A stretch of DNA of 64,000 nt from Megachile rotundata. Its lineage: Eukaryota; Arthropoda; Insecta; Hymenoptera; Megachilidae. Below the pieces are notes generated by a model. It worked only from the letters and a program-made list of their open reading frames with translations, did not search any database and was not told the DNA's origin. How positions within the stretch are numbered: the first letter of the stretch is position 1; every line of letters begins with the position of its first letter. Below are positions 28,353 to 43,744 of this stretch, one piece after another. Made by a program: the position numbers and the translations under genes. The stretch spans positions 1 through 64,000 of the forward strand of contig NW_027474131.1 in assembly GCF_050947335.1 (NCBI RefSeq), in the 5' to 3' direction.

Positions 28353-31300
28353 ATTACTATACTTATTACTCCTATTATTATAAATCTAACTCATATTATT
28401 AGCCATATTATGCTTATATGATCGATAGTACGACAATTACTATACTTATTACTCTTATTATTATCAATCTAACTCATACTATTAACCATATTATGCAGAT
28501 ATGATCGATAGAACGACAATTACTATACTTATTACTCTTATTATTATCAATCTAACTCATATTATTAACCATATTATGCTGATATGATCGATAGAACGAC
28601 AATTACTACACTTATTACTCTTATTATTATCAACCTAACTCACATTATTAGCCATTTTATGCTTAAATGATCGATAGAACGGCAATTACTATACTTATTA
28701 CTCTTATTATTATGAATCTAACTCATATTATTAACCATATTATGCAATTATGATCGATAGAACGACAATTACTATACTTATTACACTTATTATTATCAAT
28801 CTAACTCATATTATTAACCATATTATGCTAATATGATCGATAGAACGACAATTACTATACTTATTACACTCACTATTATCAATCTAACTCATATTATTAA
28901 CCATATTATGCAGATATGATCGATAGCACGACATTGACTATTCTTATTACTCTTATTACTATCAACCTAACTCATATTATTAGCCATATTATGCTTATAT
29001 GATCGATAGAACGACAATCACTATACTTATTACTCTTATTATTATCAACCTAACTCATATTATTAGCCATATTATGCTTATATTATCGATAGAACGACAA
29101 TTACTATACTTATTACTGTTATTATTATCAATCTAACTCATATTATTAACCATATTATGCTTATATGATCGACAGAACTACAATTACTGTACTTATTACT
29201 CTTATCATTATCGATCTAACTCATATTATTAGCCATATTATGTTTATATGATCGATAGAACGACAATTACTACTATACTCACTGCTCTTATTATCATCAA
29301 TCTAACTCATATTATTAACCATATTATGCAGATATGATCGATAGAACGACAATTACTATACTTATTACTCTTATTATTATAAATCTAACTCATATTATTA
29401 GCCATATTATGCTTATATGATCGATAGTACGACAATTACTATACTCATTACTCTTATTATTATCAATCTAACTCATATTATTAACCATATTATGCAGATA
29501 TGATCGATAGAACGACAATTACTATACTTATTACTCTTATTATTATCAATCTAACTCATATTATTAGCCATATTGTGCTTATATGAGCGATAGAACGACA
29601 ATTACTATATTTATTACACTCACTATTATCAATCTAACTCTCATTATTAGCCATATTATGGTTATATGACCGATAGAACGACAATTACTATACTTATTGC
29701 TCTTATTATTATAAATCTAACTCATATTATTAGCCATATTATGCTTATATGATCGATAGTACGACAATTACTATACTCATTGCTCTTATTATTATCAATC
29801 TAACTCATATTATTAACCATATTATGCAGATATGATCGATAGAACGACAATTACTATACTTATTACACTTATTATTATCAATCTAACTCATATTATTAGC
29901 CATATTGTGCTTATATGGTCGATAGAACGACAATTACTATACTTATTACTCTTACTATTATAAATCTAACTCATATTATTAGACATATTATGCTTATATG
30001 ATCGATAGTACGACAATTACTATACACATTACTCTTATTATTATCAATCTAACTCATATTATTAACCATATTATGCACATATGATCGATAGCACGACATT
30101 TACTATACTTATTACTCGTATTATTATCAACCTAACGCATATTGTTAGCCATATTATGCTTATATGATCGATAGAAAGACAATCACTATACTTATTACTC
30201 TTATTATTATCTACCTAACTCATATTATTAGCCATATTATGCTTATATTATCGATAGAACGACAATTACTATACTTATTACTCTTATTATTATAAATCTA
30301 ACTCATATTATTAGCCATATTATGCTTATATGATCGATAGAACGACAATTACTATACTTATTACTCTTATTATTATCAATCTAACTCATATTATTAGCCA
30401 TATTGTGCTTATATGATCGATAGAACGACAATTACTATACTAATTACTCTTACTATTATAAATCTAACTCAAGTTATTAGACATATTATGCTTATATGAT
30501 CGATAGTACGACAATTACTATACTGATTACTCTTATTATTATCAATCTAACTCATATTATTAGCCATATTATGCTTATATGATCGATAGAATAACAATTA
30601 CTATACTCACTACTCTTAGTATTATCAATCTAACTCATATTATTAGCCATATTATGCTTATATTATCGATAGAACGACAATTACTATACTTATTACTGCA
30701 TTATTATCAATCTAACTCATATTATTAGCCATATTATGCTTATATGATCGATAGTACGACAATTGCTATACTCATTACTCTTATTATTATCAATCTAACT
30801 CATATTATTAGCCATATTATGCTTATATGATCGATAGAATAACAATTACTATACTCACTACTCTTAGTATTATCAATCTAACTCATATTATTAGCCATAT
30901 TATGCTTATATTATCGATAGAACGACAATTACTATACTTATTACTGCATTATTATCAATCTAACTCATATTATTAGCCATATTGTGCTTATATGATCGAT
31001 AGAACGACAATTACTATACTTATTACTCCTATTATTATAAATCTAACTCATATTATTAGCCATATTATGCTTATATGATCGATAGTACGACAATTACTAT
31101 ACTTATTACTCTTATTATTATCAATCTAACTCATACTATTAACCATATTATGCAGATATGATCGATAGAACGACAATTACTATACTTATTACTCTTATTA
31201 TTATCAATCTAACTCATATTATTAACCATATTATGCTGATATGATCGATAGAACGACAATTACTACACTTATTACTCTTATTATTATCAACCTAACTCAC

Positions 31301-34300
31301 ATTATTAGCCATTTTATGCTTAAATGATCGATAGAACGGCAATTACTATACTTATTACTCTTATTATTATGAATCTAACTCATATTATTAACCATATTAT
31401 GCAATTATGATCGATAGAACGACAATTACTATACTTATTACACTTATTATTATCAATCTAACTCATATTATTAACCATATTATGCTAATATGATCGATAG
31501 AACGACAATTACTATACTTATTACACTCACTATTATCAATCTAACTCATATTATTAACCATATTATGCAGATATGATCGATAGCACGACATTGACTATTC
31601 TTATTACTCTTATTACTATCAACCTAACTCATATTATTAGCCATATTATGCTTATATGATCGATAGAACGACAATCACTATACTTATTACTCTTATTATT
31701 ATCAACCTAACTCATATTATTAGCCATATTATGCTTATATTATCGATAGAACGACAATTACTATACTTATTACTGTTATTATTATCAATCTAACTCATAT
31801 TATTAACCATATTATGCTTATATGATCGACAGAACTACAATTACTGTACTTATTACTCTTATCATTATCGATCTAACTCATATTATTAGCCATATTATGT
31901 TTATATGATCGATAGAACGACAATTACTACTATACTCACTGCTCTTATTATCATCAATCTAACTCATATTATTAACCATATTATGCAGATATGATCGATA
32001 GAACGACAATTACTATACTTATTACTCTTATTATTATAAATCTAACTCATATTATTAGCCATATTATGCTTATATGATCGATAGTACGACAATTACTATA
32101 CTCATTACTCTTATTATTATCAATCTAACTCATATTATTAACCATATTATGCAGATATGATCGATAGAACGACAATTACTATACTTATTACTCTTATTAT
32201 TATCAATCTAACTCATATTATTAGCCATATTGTGCTTATATGAGCGATAGAACGACAATTACTATATTTATTACACTCACTATTATCAATCTAACTCTCA
32301 TTATTAGCCATATTATGGTTATATGACCGATAGAACGACAATTACTATACTTATTGCTCTTATTATTATAAATCTAACTCATATTATTAGCCATATTATG
32401 CTTATATGATCGATAGTACGACAATTACTATACTCATTGCTCTTATTATTATCAATCTAACTCATATTATTAACCATATTATGCAGATATGATCGATAGA
32501 ACGACAATTACTATACCCATTAGTCTTATTATTATCAATCTAACTGATGCTATTAGCCATATTATGCTTATATGATCGATATAACGACAATTACTATACT
32601 TATTACTCTTATTATTATCAATCTAACTCATACTATTAACCATATTATGCAGATATGATCGATAGAACGACAATTACTATACTTATTACTCTTATTATTA
32701 TCAATCTAACTCATATTATTAACCATATTATGCAGATATGATCGATAGAACGACAATTACTACACTTATTACTCTTATTATTATCAACCTAACTCACATT
32801 ATTAGCCATTTTATGCTTAAATGATCGATAGAACGGCAATTACTATACTTATTACTCTTATTATTATGAATCTAACTCCTATTATTAACCATATTATGCA
32901 ATTATGATCGATAAAACGACAATTACTATACTTATTACACTTATTATTATCAATCTAACTCATATTATTAACCATATTATGCTAATATGATCGATAGAAC
33001 GACAATTACTATACTTATTACACTCACTATTATCAATCTAACTCATATTATTAACCATATTATGCAGATATGATCGATAGCACGACATTGACTATTCTTA
33101 TTACTCTTATTACTATCAACCTAACTCATATTATTAACCATATTATGCTAATATGATCGATAGAACGACAATTACTATATTTATTACACTCACTATTATC
33201 AATCTAACTCACATTATTAGCCATATTATGGTTATATGACCGATAGAACGACAATTACTATACTTATTGCTCTTATTATTATAAATCTAACTCATATTAT
33301 TAGCCATATTATGCTTATATGATCGATAGTACGACAATTACTATACTCATTGCTCTTATTATTATCAATCTAACTCATATTATTAACCATATTATGCAGA
33401 TATGATCGATAGAACGACAATTACTATACCCATTAGTCTTATTATTATCAATCTAACTGATGCTATTAGCCATATTATGCTTATATGATCGATATAACGA
33501 CAATTACTATACTTATTACTCTTATTATTATCAATCTAACTCATACTATTAACCATATTATGCAGATATGATCGATAGAACGACAATTACTATACTTATT
33601 ACTCTTATTATTATCAATCTAACTCATATTATTAACCATATTATGCAGATATGATCGATAGAACGACAATTACTACACTTATTACTCTTATTATTATCAA
33701 CCTAACTCACATTATTAGCCATTTTATGCTTAAATGATCGATAGAACGGCAATTACTATACTTATTACTCTTATTATTATGAATCTAACTCCTATTATTA
33801 ACCATATTATGCAATTATGATCGATAGAACGACAATTACTATACTTATTACACTTATTATTATCAATCTAACTCATATTATTAACCATATTATGCTAATA
33901 TGATCGATAGAACGACAATTACTATACTTATTACACTCACTATTATCAATCTAACTCATATTATTAACCATATTATGCAGATATGATCGATAGCACGACA
34001 TTGACTATTCTTATTACTCTTATTACTATCAACCTAACTCATATTATTAGCCATATTATGCTTATATGATCGATAGTACGACAATTACTATACTCATTGT
34101 TCTTATTATTATCAATCTAACTCATATTATTAACCATATTATGCAGATATGATCGATAGAACGACAATTACTATACCCATTAGTCTTATTATTATCAATC
34201 TAACTGATGCTATTAGCCATATTATGCTTATATGATCGATATAACGACAATTACTATACTTATTACTCTTATTATTATCAATCTAACTCATACTATTAAC

Positions 34301-34415
34301 CATATTATGCAGATATGATCGATAGAACGACAATTACTATACTTATTACTCTTATTATTATCAATCTAACTCATATTATTAACCATATTATGCTGATATG
34401 ATCGATAGAACGACA
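28353..34415 (+). repeat. 6063-bp HOR unit, copy 2
   Basis: This is the tandem partner of 22290-28352 at a constant 6063-bp shift. At its right end the same GCTGATATG monomer recurs (TGATATG at 34394, against 28331). It then continues with ACTACACTT instead of TACTCC, so the repeat stops there. Private changes seen are TACTGATTACTC near 30524, GATAAAACG near 32912 and CATTGTTC near 34109. About six substitutions over 6 kb were noticed by eye, implying near identity. It contains nested 913-bp and 747-bp spacings (32518, 33431, 34178). Confidence 0.9.
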
Positions 34416-35275
34416 ATTACTACACTTATTACTCTTATTATTATCAACCTAACTCACATTATTAGCCATTTTATGCTTAAATGATCGATAGAACGGTAAT
34501 TACTATACTTATTACTCTTATTATTATGAATCTAACTCATATTATTAACCATATTATGCAATTATGATCGATAGAACGACAATTACCATACTTATTACAC
34601 TTATTATTATCAATCTAACTCATATTATTAACCATATTATGCTAATATGATCGATAGAACGACAATTACTATACTTATTACTCTTATTATTATAAATCTA
34701 ACTCATATTATTAGACATATTATGCTTATACGATCGATAGAACGACAATTACTATACTTATTACACTTATTATTATCAATCTAACTCATATTATTATCCA
34801 TATTATGCTTATATGATCGATCGAACGACAATTACTATACTTATTACTCTTATTATTATAAATCTAACTCATATTATTAGCCATATTATGCTTATATGAT
34901 CGATAGTACGACAATTACTATACTCATTACTCTTATTATTATCAATCTAACTAGTATTATTAACCATATTATGCAGATATGATCGATAGAACGACAATTA
35001 CTATATTTATTACTCTTGTTATTATAAATCTAACTCATAGTATTAGCCATATTATGCTAATATGATCGATAGAACGACAATTACTATACTTATTACACTC
35101 ACTATTATCAATCTAACTCATATTATTAACCATATTATGCAGATATGATCGATAGCACGACATTGACTATTCTTATTACTCTTATTACTATCAACCTAAC
35201 TCATATTATTAGCCATATTATGCTTATATGATCGATAGAACGACAATCACTATACTTATTACTCTTATTATTATC
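32703..35275 (+). repeat. 2573-bp HOR unit (31 monomers), copy 1
   Basis: Markers at 32761 (TACAC), 33431, 34178, 34495 (CGGTAATTAC), 34731 (CGATCGATAG) and 35016 (TCTTGTT) recur at +2573 (35334, 36004, 36751, 37068, 37304, 37589). The unit joins the end of the 6063-bp pattern to a part-A series starting near 34680 with TTATACGATCG, GATCGATCGAACG and the TCTTGTT monomers. The right end is at 35275, where CAATCTA replaces the CAACCTA seen in copy 2. Confidence 0.88.
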
Positions 35276-37848
35276 AATCTAACTCATATTATTAACCATA
35301 TTATGCAGATATGATCGATAGAACGACAATTACTACACTTATTACTCTTATTATTATCAACCTAACTCACATTATTAGCCATTTTATGCTTAAATGATCG
35401 ATAGAACGGCAATTACTATACTTATTACTCTTATTATTATGAATCTAACTCCTATTATTAACCATATTATGCAATTATGATCGATAGAACGACAATTACT
35501 ATACTTATTACACTTATTATTATCAATCTAACTCATATTATTAACCATATTATGCTAATATGATCGATAGAACGACAATTACTATACTTATTACACTCAC
35601 TATTATCAATCTAACTCATATTATTAACCATATTATGCAGATATGATCGATAGCACGACATTGACTATTCTTATTACTCTTATTACTATCAACCTAACTC
35701 ATATTATTAACCATATTATGCTAATATGATCGATAGAACGACAATTACTATATTTATTACACTCACTATTATCAATCTAACTCACATTATTAGCCATATT
35801 ATGGTTATATGACCGATAGAACGACAATTACTATACTTATTGCTCTTATTATTATAAATCTAACTCATATTATTAGCCATATTATGCTTATATGATCGAT
35901 AGTACGACAATTACTATACTCATTGCTCTTATTATTATCAATCTAACTCATATTATTAACCATATTATGCAGATATGATCGATAGAACGACAATTACTAT
36001 ACCCATTAGTCTTATTATTATCAATCTAACTGATGCTATTAGCCATATTATGCTTATATGATCGATATAACGACAATTACTATACTTATTACTCTTATTA
36101 TTATCAATCTAACTCATACTATTAACCATATTATGCAGATATGATCGATAGAACGACAATTACTATACTTATTACTCTTATTATTATCAATCTAACTCAT
36201 ATTATTAACCATATTATGCAGATATGATCGATAGAACGACAATTACTACACTTATTACTCTTATTATTATCAACCTAACTCACATTATTAGCCATTTTAT
36301 GCTTAAATGATCGATAGAACGGCAATTACTATACTTATTACTCTTATTATTATGAATCTAACTCCTATTATTAACCATATTATGCAATTATGATCGATAG
36401 AACGACAATTACTATACTTATTACACTTATTATTATCAATCTAACTCATATTATTAACCATATTATGCTAATATGATCGATAGAACGACAATTACTATAC
36501 GTATTACACTCACTATTATCAATCTAACTCATATTATTAACCATATTATGCAGATATGATCGATAGCACGACATTGACTATTCTTATTACTCTTATTACT
36601 ATCAACCTAACTCATATTATTAGCCATATTATGCTTATATGATCGATAGTACGACAATTACTATACTCATTGCTCTTATTATTATCAATCTAACTCATAT
36701 TATTAACCATATTATGCAGATATGATCGATAGAACGACAATTACTATACCCATTAGTCTTATTATTATCAATCTAACTGATGCTATTAGCCATATTATGC
36801 TTATATGATCGATATAACGACAATTACTATACTTATTACTCTTATTATTATCAATCTAACTCATACTATTAACCATATTATGCAGATATGATCGATAGAA
36901 CGACAATTACTATACTTATTACTCTTATTATTATCAATCTAACTCATATTATTAACCATATTATGCTGATATGATCGATAGAACGACAATTACTACACTT
37001 ATTACTCTTATTATTATCAACCTAACTCACATTATTAGCCATTTTATGCTTAAATGATCGATAGAACGGTAATTACTATACTTATTACTCTTATTATTAT
37101 GAATCTAACTCATATTATTAACCATATTATGCAATTATGATCGATAGAACGACAATTACCATACTTATTACACTTATTATTATCAATCTAACTCATATTA
37201 TTAACCATATTATGCTAATATGATCGATAGAACGACAATTACTATACTTATTACTCTTATTATTATAAATCTAACTCATATTATTAGACATATTATGCTT
37301 ATACGATCGATAGAACGACAATTACTATACTTATTACACTTATTATTATCAATCTAACTCATATTATTATCCATATTATGCTTATATGATCGATCGAACG
37401 ACAATTACTATACTTATTACTCTTATTATTATAAATCTAACTCATATTATTAGCCATATTATGCTTATATGATCGATAGTACGACAATTACTATACTCAT
37501 TACTCTTATTATTATCAATCTAACTAGTATTATTAACCATATTATGCAGATATGATCGATAGAACGACAATTACTATATTTATTACTCTTGTTATTATAA
37601 ATCTAACTCATAGTATTAGCCATATTATGCTAATATGATCGATAGAACGACAATTACTATACTTATTACACTCACTATTATCAATCTAACTCATATTATT
37701 AACCATATTATGCAGATATGATCGATAGCACGACATTGACTATTCTTATTACTCTTATTACTATCAACCTAACTCATATTATTAGCCATATTATGCTTAT
37801 ATGATCGATAGAACGACAATCACTATACTTATTACTCTTATTATTATC
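35276..37848 (+). repeat. 2573-bp HOR unit (31 monomers), copy 2
   Basis: This is the tandem partner of the previous unit. It restarts with a CAATCTAAC / CAGATATG / ACTACAC series and ends where the part-A family continues uninterrupted. Private changes seen are TATACGTATTAC near 36500, and GATAGAACG where copy 1 has GATAAAACG. Part of it recurs once more 4647 bp downstream (36751 to 41398, 37068 to 41715). That copy is broken off near 41.94 kb by a switch to a CAATTATG / GATAGGACG monomer. Confidence 0.87.
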
Positions 37849-39597
37849 AACCTAAGTCATATTATTAGCCACATTATGCTTATATTATCGATAGAACGAC
37901 AATTACTATACTTATTACTGTTATTATTATCAATCTAACTCATATTATTAGCCATATTATGCTTAAATGATCGATGGAACGACAATTACTATACTTATTA
38001 CTCTTATTATTATCTACCTAACTCATATTATTAGCCATATTATGCTTATATTATCGATAGAACGACAATTACTATACTTATTACGTTTATTATTATCAAT
38101 CTAACTCATATTATTAGCCATATTATGCTTATATGATCGATAGAATGAGAATTACTACACTTATTACTCTTATTATTATCAACCTAACTCATATTATTAG
38201 CCATATTATGCTTAAATGATGGATAGAACGACAAATACTATACTTATTACTAATATTATTATCAATCTAACTCATATTATTAACCATATTATGCTAATAT
38301 GATCGATAGAACGACAATGACTATACTTATTACACTCACTATTATCAATCTAACTCATATTATTAGCCATATTATGCTTATATTATCGATAGAACGACAA
38401 TTACTATACTTATTACTGTTATTATTATCAATCTAACTCATATTATTAGCCATATTGTGCTTATATGATCGATAGAACGACAATTACTATACTTATTACT
38501 CTTATTATTATGAATCTAACTCATATTATTAACCATATTATGCAATTATGATCGATAGGACGACAATTACTATACTTATTACACTTATTATTATCAATCT
38601 AACTCATATTATTAGCCATATTGTGCTTATATGATCGATAGAACGACAATTACTATACTTATTACTCTTACTATTATAAATCTAACTCATATTATTAGAC
38701 ATATTATGCTTATATGATCGATAGTACGACAATTACTATACACATTACTCTTATTATTATCAATCTAACTCATATTATTAACCATATTATGCACATATGA
38801 TCGATAGCACGACATTTACTATACTTATTACTCGTATTATTATCAACCTAACGCATATTGTTAGCCATATTATGCTTATATGATCGATAGAAAGACAATC
38901 ACTATACTTATTACTCTTATTATTATCTACCTAACTCATATTATTAGCCATATTATGCTTATATTATCGATAGAACGACAATTACTATACTTATTACTCT
39001 TATTATTATAAATCTAACTCATATTATTAGCCATATTATGCTTATATGATCGATAGAACGACAATTACTATACTTATTACTCTTATAATTATCAATCTAA
39101 CTCATATCATTAGCCATATTGTGCTTATATGAGCGATAGAACGACAATTACTATATTTATTACACTCACTATTATCAATCTAACTCATATTATTAACCAT
39201 ATTATGCAGATATGATCGATAGAACGACAATTACTATACTCATTACTCTTATTATTATCAATCTAACTCATGCTATTAGCCATATTATGGTTATATGATC
39301 GATATAACGACAATTACTATACTTATTACTCTTATTATTATCAATCTAACTCATATTATTAGCCATATTGTGCTTATATGATCGATAGAACGACAATTAC
39401 TATACTAATTACTCTTACTATTATAAATCTAACTCATATTATTAGACATATTATGCTTATATGATCGATAGTACGACAATTACTATACTCATTGCTCTTA
39501 TTATTATCAATCTAACTCATATTATTATCCATATTATGCAGATATGATCGATAGAACGACAATTACTATACTTATTACTCTTATTATTATCAATCTA
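37440..39597 (+). repeat. Part-A 27-monomer family, distant copy (26 monomers, 2158 bp)
   Basis: The ordered markers of the 2241-bp family reappear here, about 27 kb from copy 4: TCTTGTT 37589, GATGGAAC near 37973, AATGAG 38144 and ACGCATATTG 38851. The internal three-monomer series is single, as in copy 4. The 3' end has the ATCCATATT / CAGATATG monomer found in copy 3, so this copy combines features of both. At 39598 it restarts at monomer 2 of the same family. ATATCATTAGCC near 39104 is a private variant. Confidence 0.87.
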
Positions 39598-40095
39598 ACT
39601 CATATTATTAACCATATTATGCAGATATGATCGATAGAACGACAATTACTATATTTATTACTCTTGTTATTATAAATCTAACTCATAGTATTAGCCATAT
39701 TATGCTAATATGATCGATAGAACGACAATTACTATACTTATTACACTCACTATTATCAATCTAACTCATATTATTAACCATATTATGCAGATATGATCGA
39801 TAGCACGACATTGACTATTCTTATTACTCTTATTACTATCAACCTAACTCATATTATTAGCCATATTATGCTTATATGATCGATAGAACGACAATCACTA
39901 TACTTATTACTCTTATTATTATCAACCTAAGTCATATTATTAGCCACATTATGCTTATATTATCGATAGAACGACAATTACTATACTTATTACTGTTATT
40001 ATTATCAATCTAACTCATATTATTAGCCATATTATGCTTAAATGATCGATGGAACGACAATTACTATACTTATTACTCTTATTATTATAAATCTA
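39598..40095 (+). repeat. Truncated part-A copy (six monomers)
   Basis: This begins with the CAGATATG / TCTTGTT monomer (marker 39664) that is second in the full unit. It follows the same order to the GATGGAAC monomer at about 40048. It then breaks near 40088: the monomer ends TATTATAAATCTA where full copies have TATTATCTACCTA. From 40096 the array follows the 12117-12860 pattern at a constant 27979-bp shift (12286 to 40265). Confidence 0.82.
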
Positions 40096-41256
40096 ACTCA
40101 TATTATTAGCCATATTATGCTTATATGATCGATAGAACGACAATTACTATACTTATTACTCTTATTATTATCAATCTAACTCATATTATTAGCCATATTG
40201 TGCTTATATGATCGATAGAACGACAATTACTATACTAATTACTCTTACTATTATAAATCTAACTCAAGTTATTAGACATATTATGCTTATATGATCGATA
40301 GTACGACAATTACTATACTCATTACTCTTATTATTATCAATCTAACTCATATTATTAGCCATATTATGCTTATATGATCGATAGAATAACAATTACTATA
40401 CTCACTACTCTTAGTATTATCAATCTAACTCATATTATTAGCCATATTATGCTTATATTATCGATAGAACGACAATTACTATACTTATTACTGCATTATT
40501 ATCAATCTAACTCATATTATTAGCCATATTATGCTTATATGATCGATAGTACGACAATTGCTATACTCATTACTCTTATTATTATCAATCTAACTCATAT
40601 TATTAGCCATATTATGCTTATATGATCGATAGAATAACAATTACTATACTCACTACTCTTAGTATTATCAATCTAACTCATATTATTAGCCATATTATGC
40701 TTATATGATCGATAGTACGACAATTACTATACTCATTACTCTTATTATTATTAATCTAACTCATGCTATTAGCCATATTATGCTTATATGATCGATATAA
40801 CGACAATTACTATACTTATTACTCTTATTATTATCAATCTAACTCATATTATTAACCATATTATGCAGATATGATCGATAGAACGACAATTACTACACTT
40901 ATTACTCTTATTATTATCAACCTAACTCACATTATTAGCCATTTTATGCTTAAATGATCGATAGAACGGCAATTACTATACTTATTACTCTTATTATTAT
41001 GAATCTAACTCCTATTATTAACCATATTATGCAATTATGATCGATAGAACGACAATTACTATACTTATTACACTTATTATTATCAATCTAACTCATATTA
41101 TTAACCATATTATGCTAATATGATCGATAGAACGACAATTACTATACTTATTACACTCACTATTATCAATCTAACTCATATTATTAACCATATTATGCAG
41201 ATATGATCGATAGCACGACATTGACTATTCTTATTACTCTTATTACTATCAACCTA
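40096..41256 (+). repeat. Duplicated block, copy 1 (2323-bp shift)
   Basis: ACTCAAGTT (40265) and GAATAAC (40384, 40632) recur at +2323 (42588, 42707, 42955). CATGCTATT (40763) and GCACGACATTG (41214) recur at +2488 (43251, 43702). The extra 165 bp in the second copy is one 82-mer plus one 83-mer (TACTGCATT and GTGCTTATATG/TACTCC) missing here. After 41256 the two copies diverge: this one continues with GTACG / CATTGCTC, the other with GAACGACAATCAC. Confidence 0.83.
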
Positions 41257-42418
41257 ACTCATATTATTAGCCATATTATGCTTATATGATCGATAGTACG
41301 ACAATTACTATACTCATTGCTCTTATTATTATCAATCTAACTCATATTATTAACCATATTATGCAGATATGATCGATAGAACGACAATTACTATACCCAT
41401 TAGTCTTATTATTATCAATCTAACTGATGCTATTAGCCATATTATGCTTATATGATCGATATAACGACAATTACTATACTTATTACTCTTATTATTATCA
41501 ATCTAACTCATACTATTAACCATATTATGCAGATATGATCGATAGAACGACAATTACTATACTTATTACTCTTATTATTATCAATCTAACTCATATTATT
41601 AACCATATTATGCTGATATGATCGATAGAACGACAATTACTACACTTATTACTCTTATTATTATCAACCTAACTCACATTATTAGCCATTTTATGCTTAA
41701 ATGATCGATAGAACGGTAATTACTCTACTTATTACTCTTATTATTATGAATCTAACTCATATTATTAACCATATTATGCAATTATGATCGATAGAACGAC
41801 AATTACCATACTTATTACACTTATTATTATCAATCTAACTCATATTATTAACCATATTATGCTAATATGATCGATAGAACGACAATTACTATACTTATTA
41901 CTCTTATTATTATAAATCTAACTCATATTATTAGACATATTATGCAATTATGATCGATAGGACGACAATTACTATACTTATTACACTTATTATTATCAAT
42001 CTAACTCATATTATTAGCCATATTGTGCTTATATGGTCGATAGAACGACAATTACTATACTTATTACTCTTACTATTATAAATCTAACTCATATTATTAG
42101 ACATATTATGCTTATATGATCGATAGTACGACAATTACTATACACATTACTCTTATTATTATCAATCTAACTCATATTATTAACCATATTATGCACATAT
42201 GATCGATAGCACGACATTTACTATACTTATTACTCGTATTATTATCAACCTAACGCATATTGTTAGCCATATTATGCTTATATGATCGATAGAAAGACAA
42301 TCACTATACTTATTACTCTTATTATTATCTACCTAACTCATATTATTAGCCATATTATGCTTATATTATCGATAGAACGACAATTACTATACTTATTACT
42401 CTTATTATTATAAATCTA
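41257..42418 (+). repeat. Monomers joining two duplicated blocks
   Basis: The left part follows the 34.1-34.7 / 36.7-37.3 kb series: CATTAG 41398, CGGTAATTACTC 41715, AATTACCATAC near 41806. Near 41940, AGACATATTATG leads into CAATTATG / GATAGGACG, not TTATACGATCG, which marks a switch. The right part then follows the part-A series through ACGCATATTG at 42252. It contains only the ordinary satellite. Confidence 0.78.
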
Positions 42419-43744
42419 ACTCATATTATTAGCCATATTATGCTTATATGATCGATAGAACGACAATTACTATACTTATTACTCTTATTATTATCAATCT
42501 AACTCATATTATTAGCCATATTGTGCTTATATGATCGATAGAACGACAATTACTATACTAATTACTCTTACTATTATAAATCTAACTCAAGTTATTAGAC
42601 ATATTATGCTTATATGATCGATAGTACGACAATTACTATACTCATTACTCTTATTATTATCAATCTAACTCATATTATTAGCCATATTATGCTTATATGA
42701 TCGATAGAATAACAATTACTATACTCACTACTCTTAGTATTATCAATCTAACTCATATTATTAGCCATATTATGCTTATATTATCGATAGAACGACAATT
42801 ACTATACTTATTACTGCATTATTATCAATCTAACTCATATTATTAGCCATATTATGCTTATATGATCGATAGTACGACAATTGCTATACTCATTACTCTT
42901 ATTATTATCAATCTAACTCATATTATTAGCCATATTATGCTTATATGATCGATAGAATAACAATTACTATACTCACTACTCTTAGTATTATCAATCTAAC
43001 TCATATTATTAGCCATATTATGCTTATATTATCGATAGTACGACAATTACTATACTTATTACTGCATTATTATCAATCTAACTCATATTATTAGCCATAT
43101 TGTGCTTATATGATCGATAGAACGACAATTACTATACTTATTACTCCTATTATTATAAATCTAACTCATATTATTAGCCATATTATGCTTATATGATCGA
43201 TAGTACGACAATTACTATACTCATTACTCTTATTATTATTAATCTAACTCATGCTATTAGCCATATTATGCTTATATGATCGATATAACGACAATTACTA
43301 TACTTATTACTCTTATTATTATCAATCTAACTCATATTATTAACCATATTATGCAGATATGATCGATAGAACGACAATTACTACACTTATTACTCTTATT
43401 ATTATCAACCTAACTCACATTATTAGCCATTTTATGCTTAAATGATCGATAGAACGGCAATTACTATACTTATTACTCTTATTATTATGAATCTAACTCC
43501 TATTATTAACCATATTATGCAATTATGATCGATAGAACGACAATTACTATACTTATTACACTTATTATTATCAATCTAACTCATATTATTAACCATATTA
43601 TGCTAATATGATCGATAGAACGACAATTACTATACTTATTACACTCACTATTATCAATCTAACTCATATTATTAACCATATTATGCAGATATGATCGATA
43701 GCACGACATTGACTATTCTTATTACTCTTATTACTATCAACCTA
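42419..43744 (+). repeat. Duplicated block, copy 2 (2323-bp shift)
   Basis: This is the partner of 40096-41256 and 165 bp longer, because it retains the second 82-mer and the following GTGCTTATATG monomer. The GAATAAC trimer is complete (42707, 42955). The second 82-mer here has GATAGTACG (near 43039), where other copies have GATAGAACG. It continues directly into the 1328-bp duplicated block. Confidence 0.83.
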
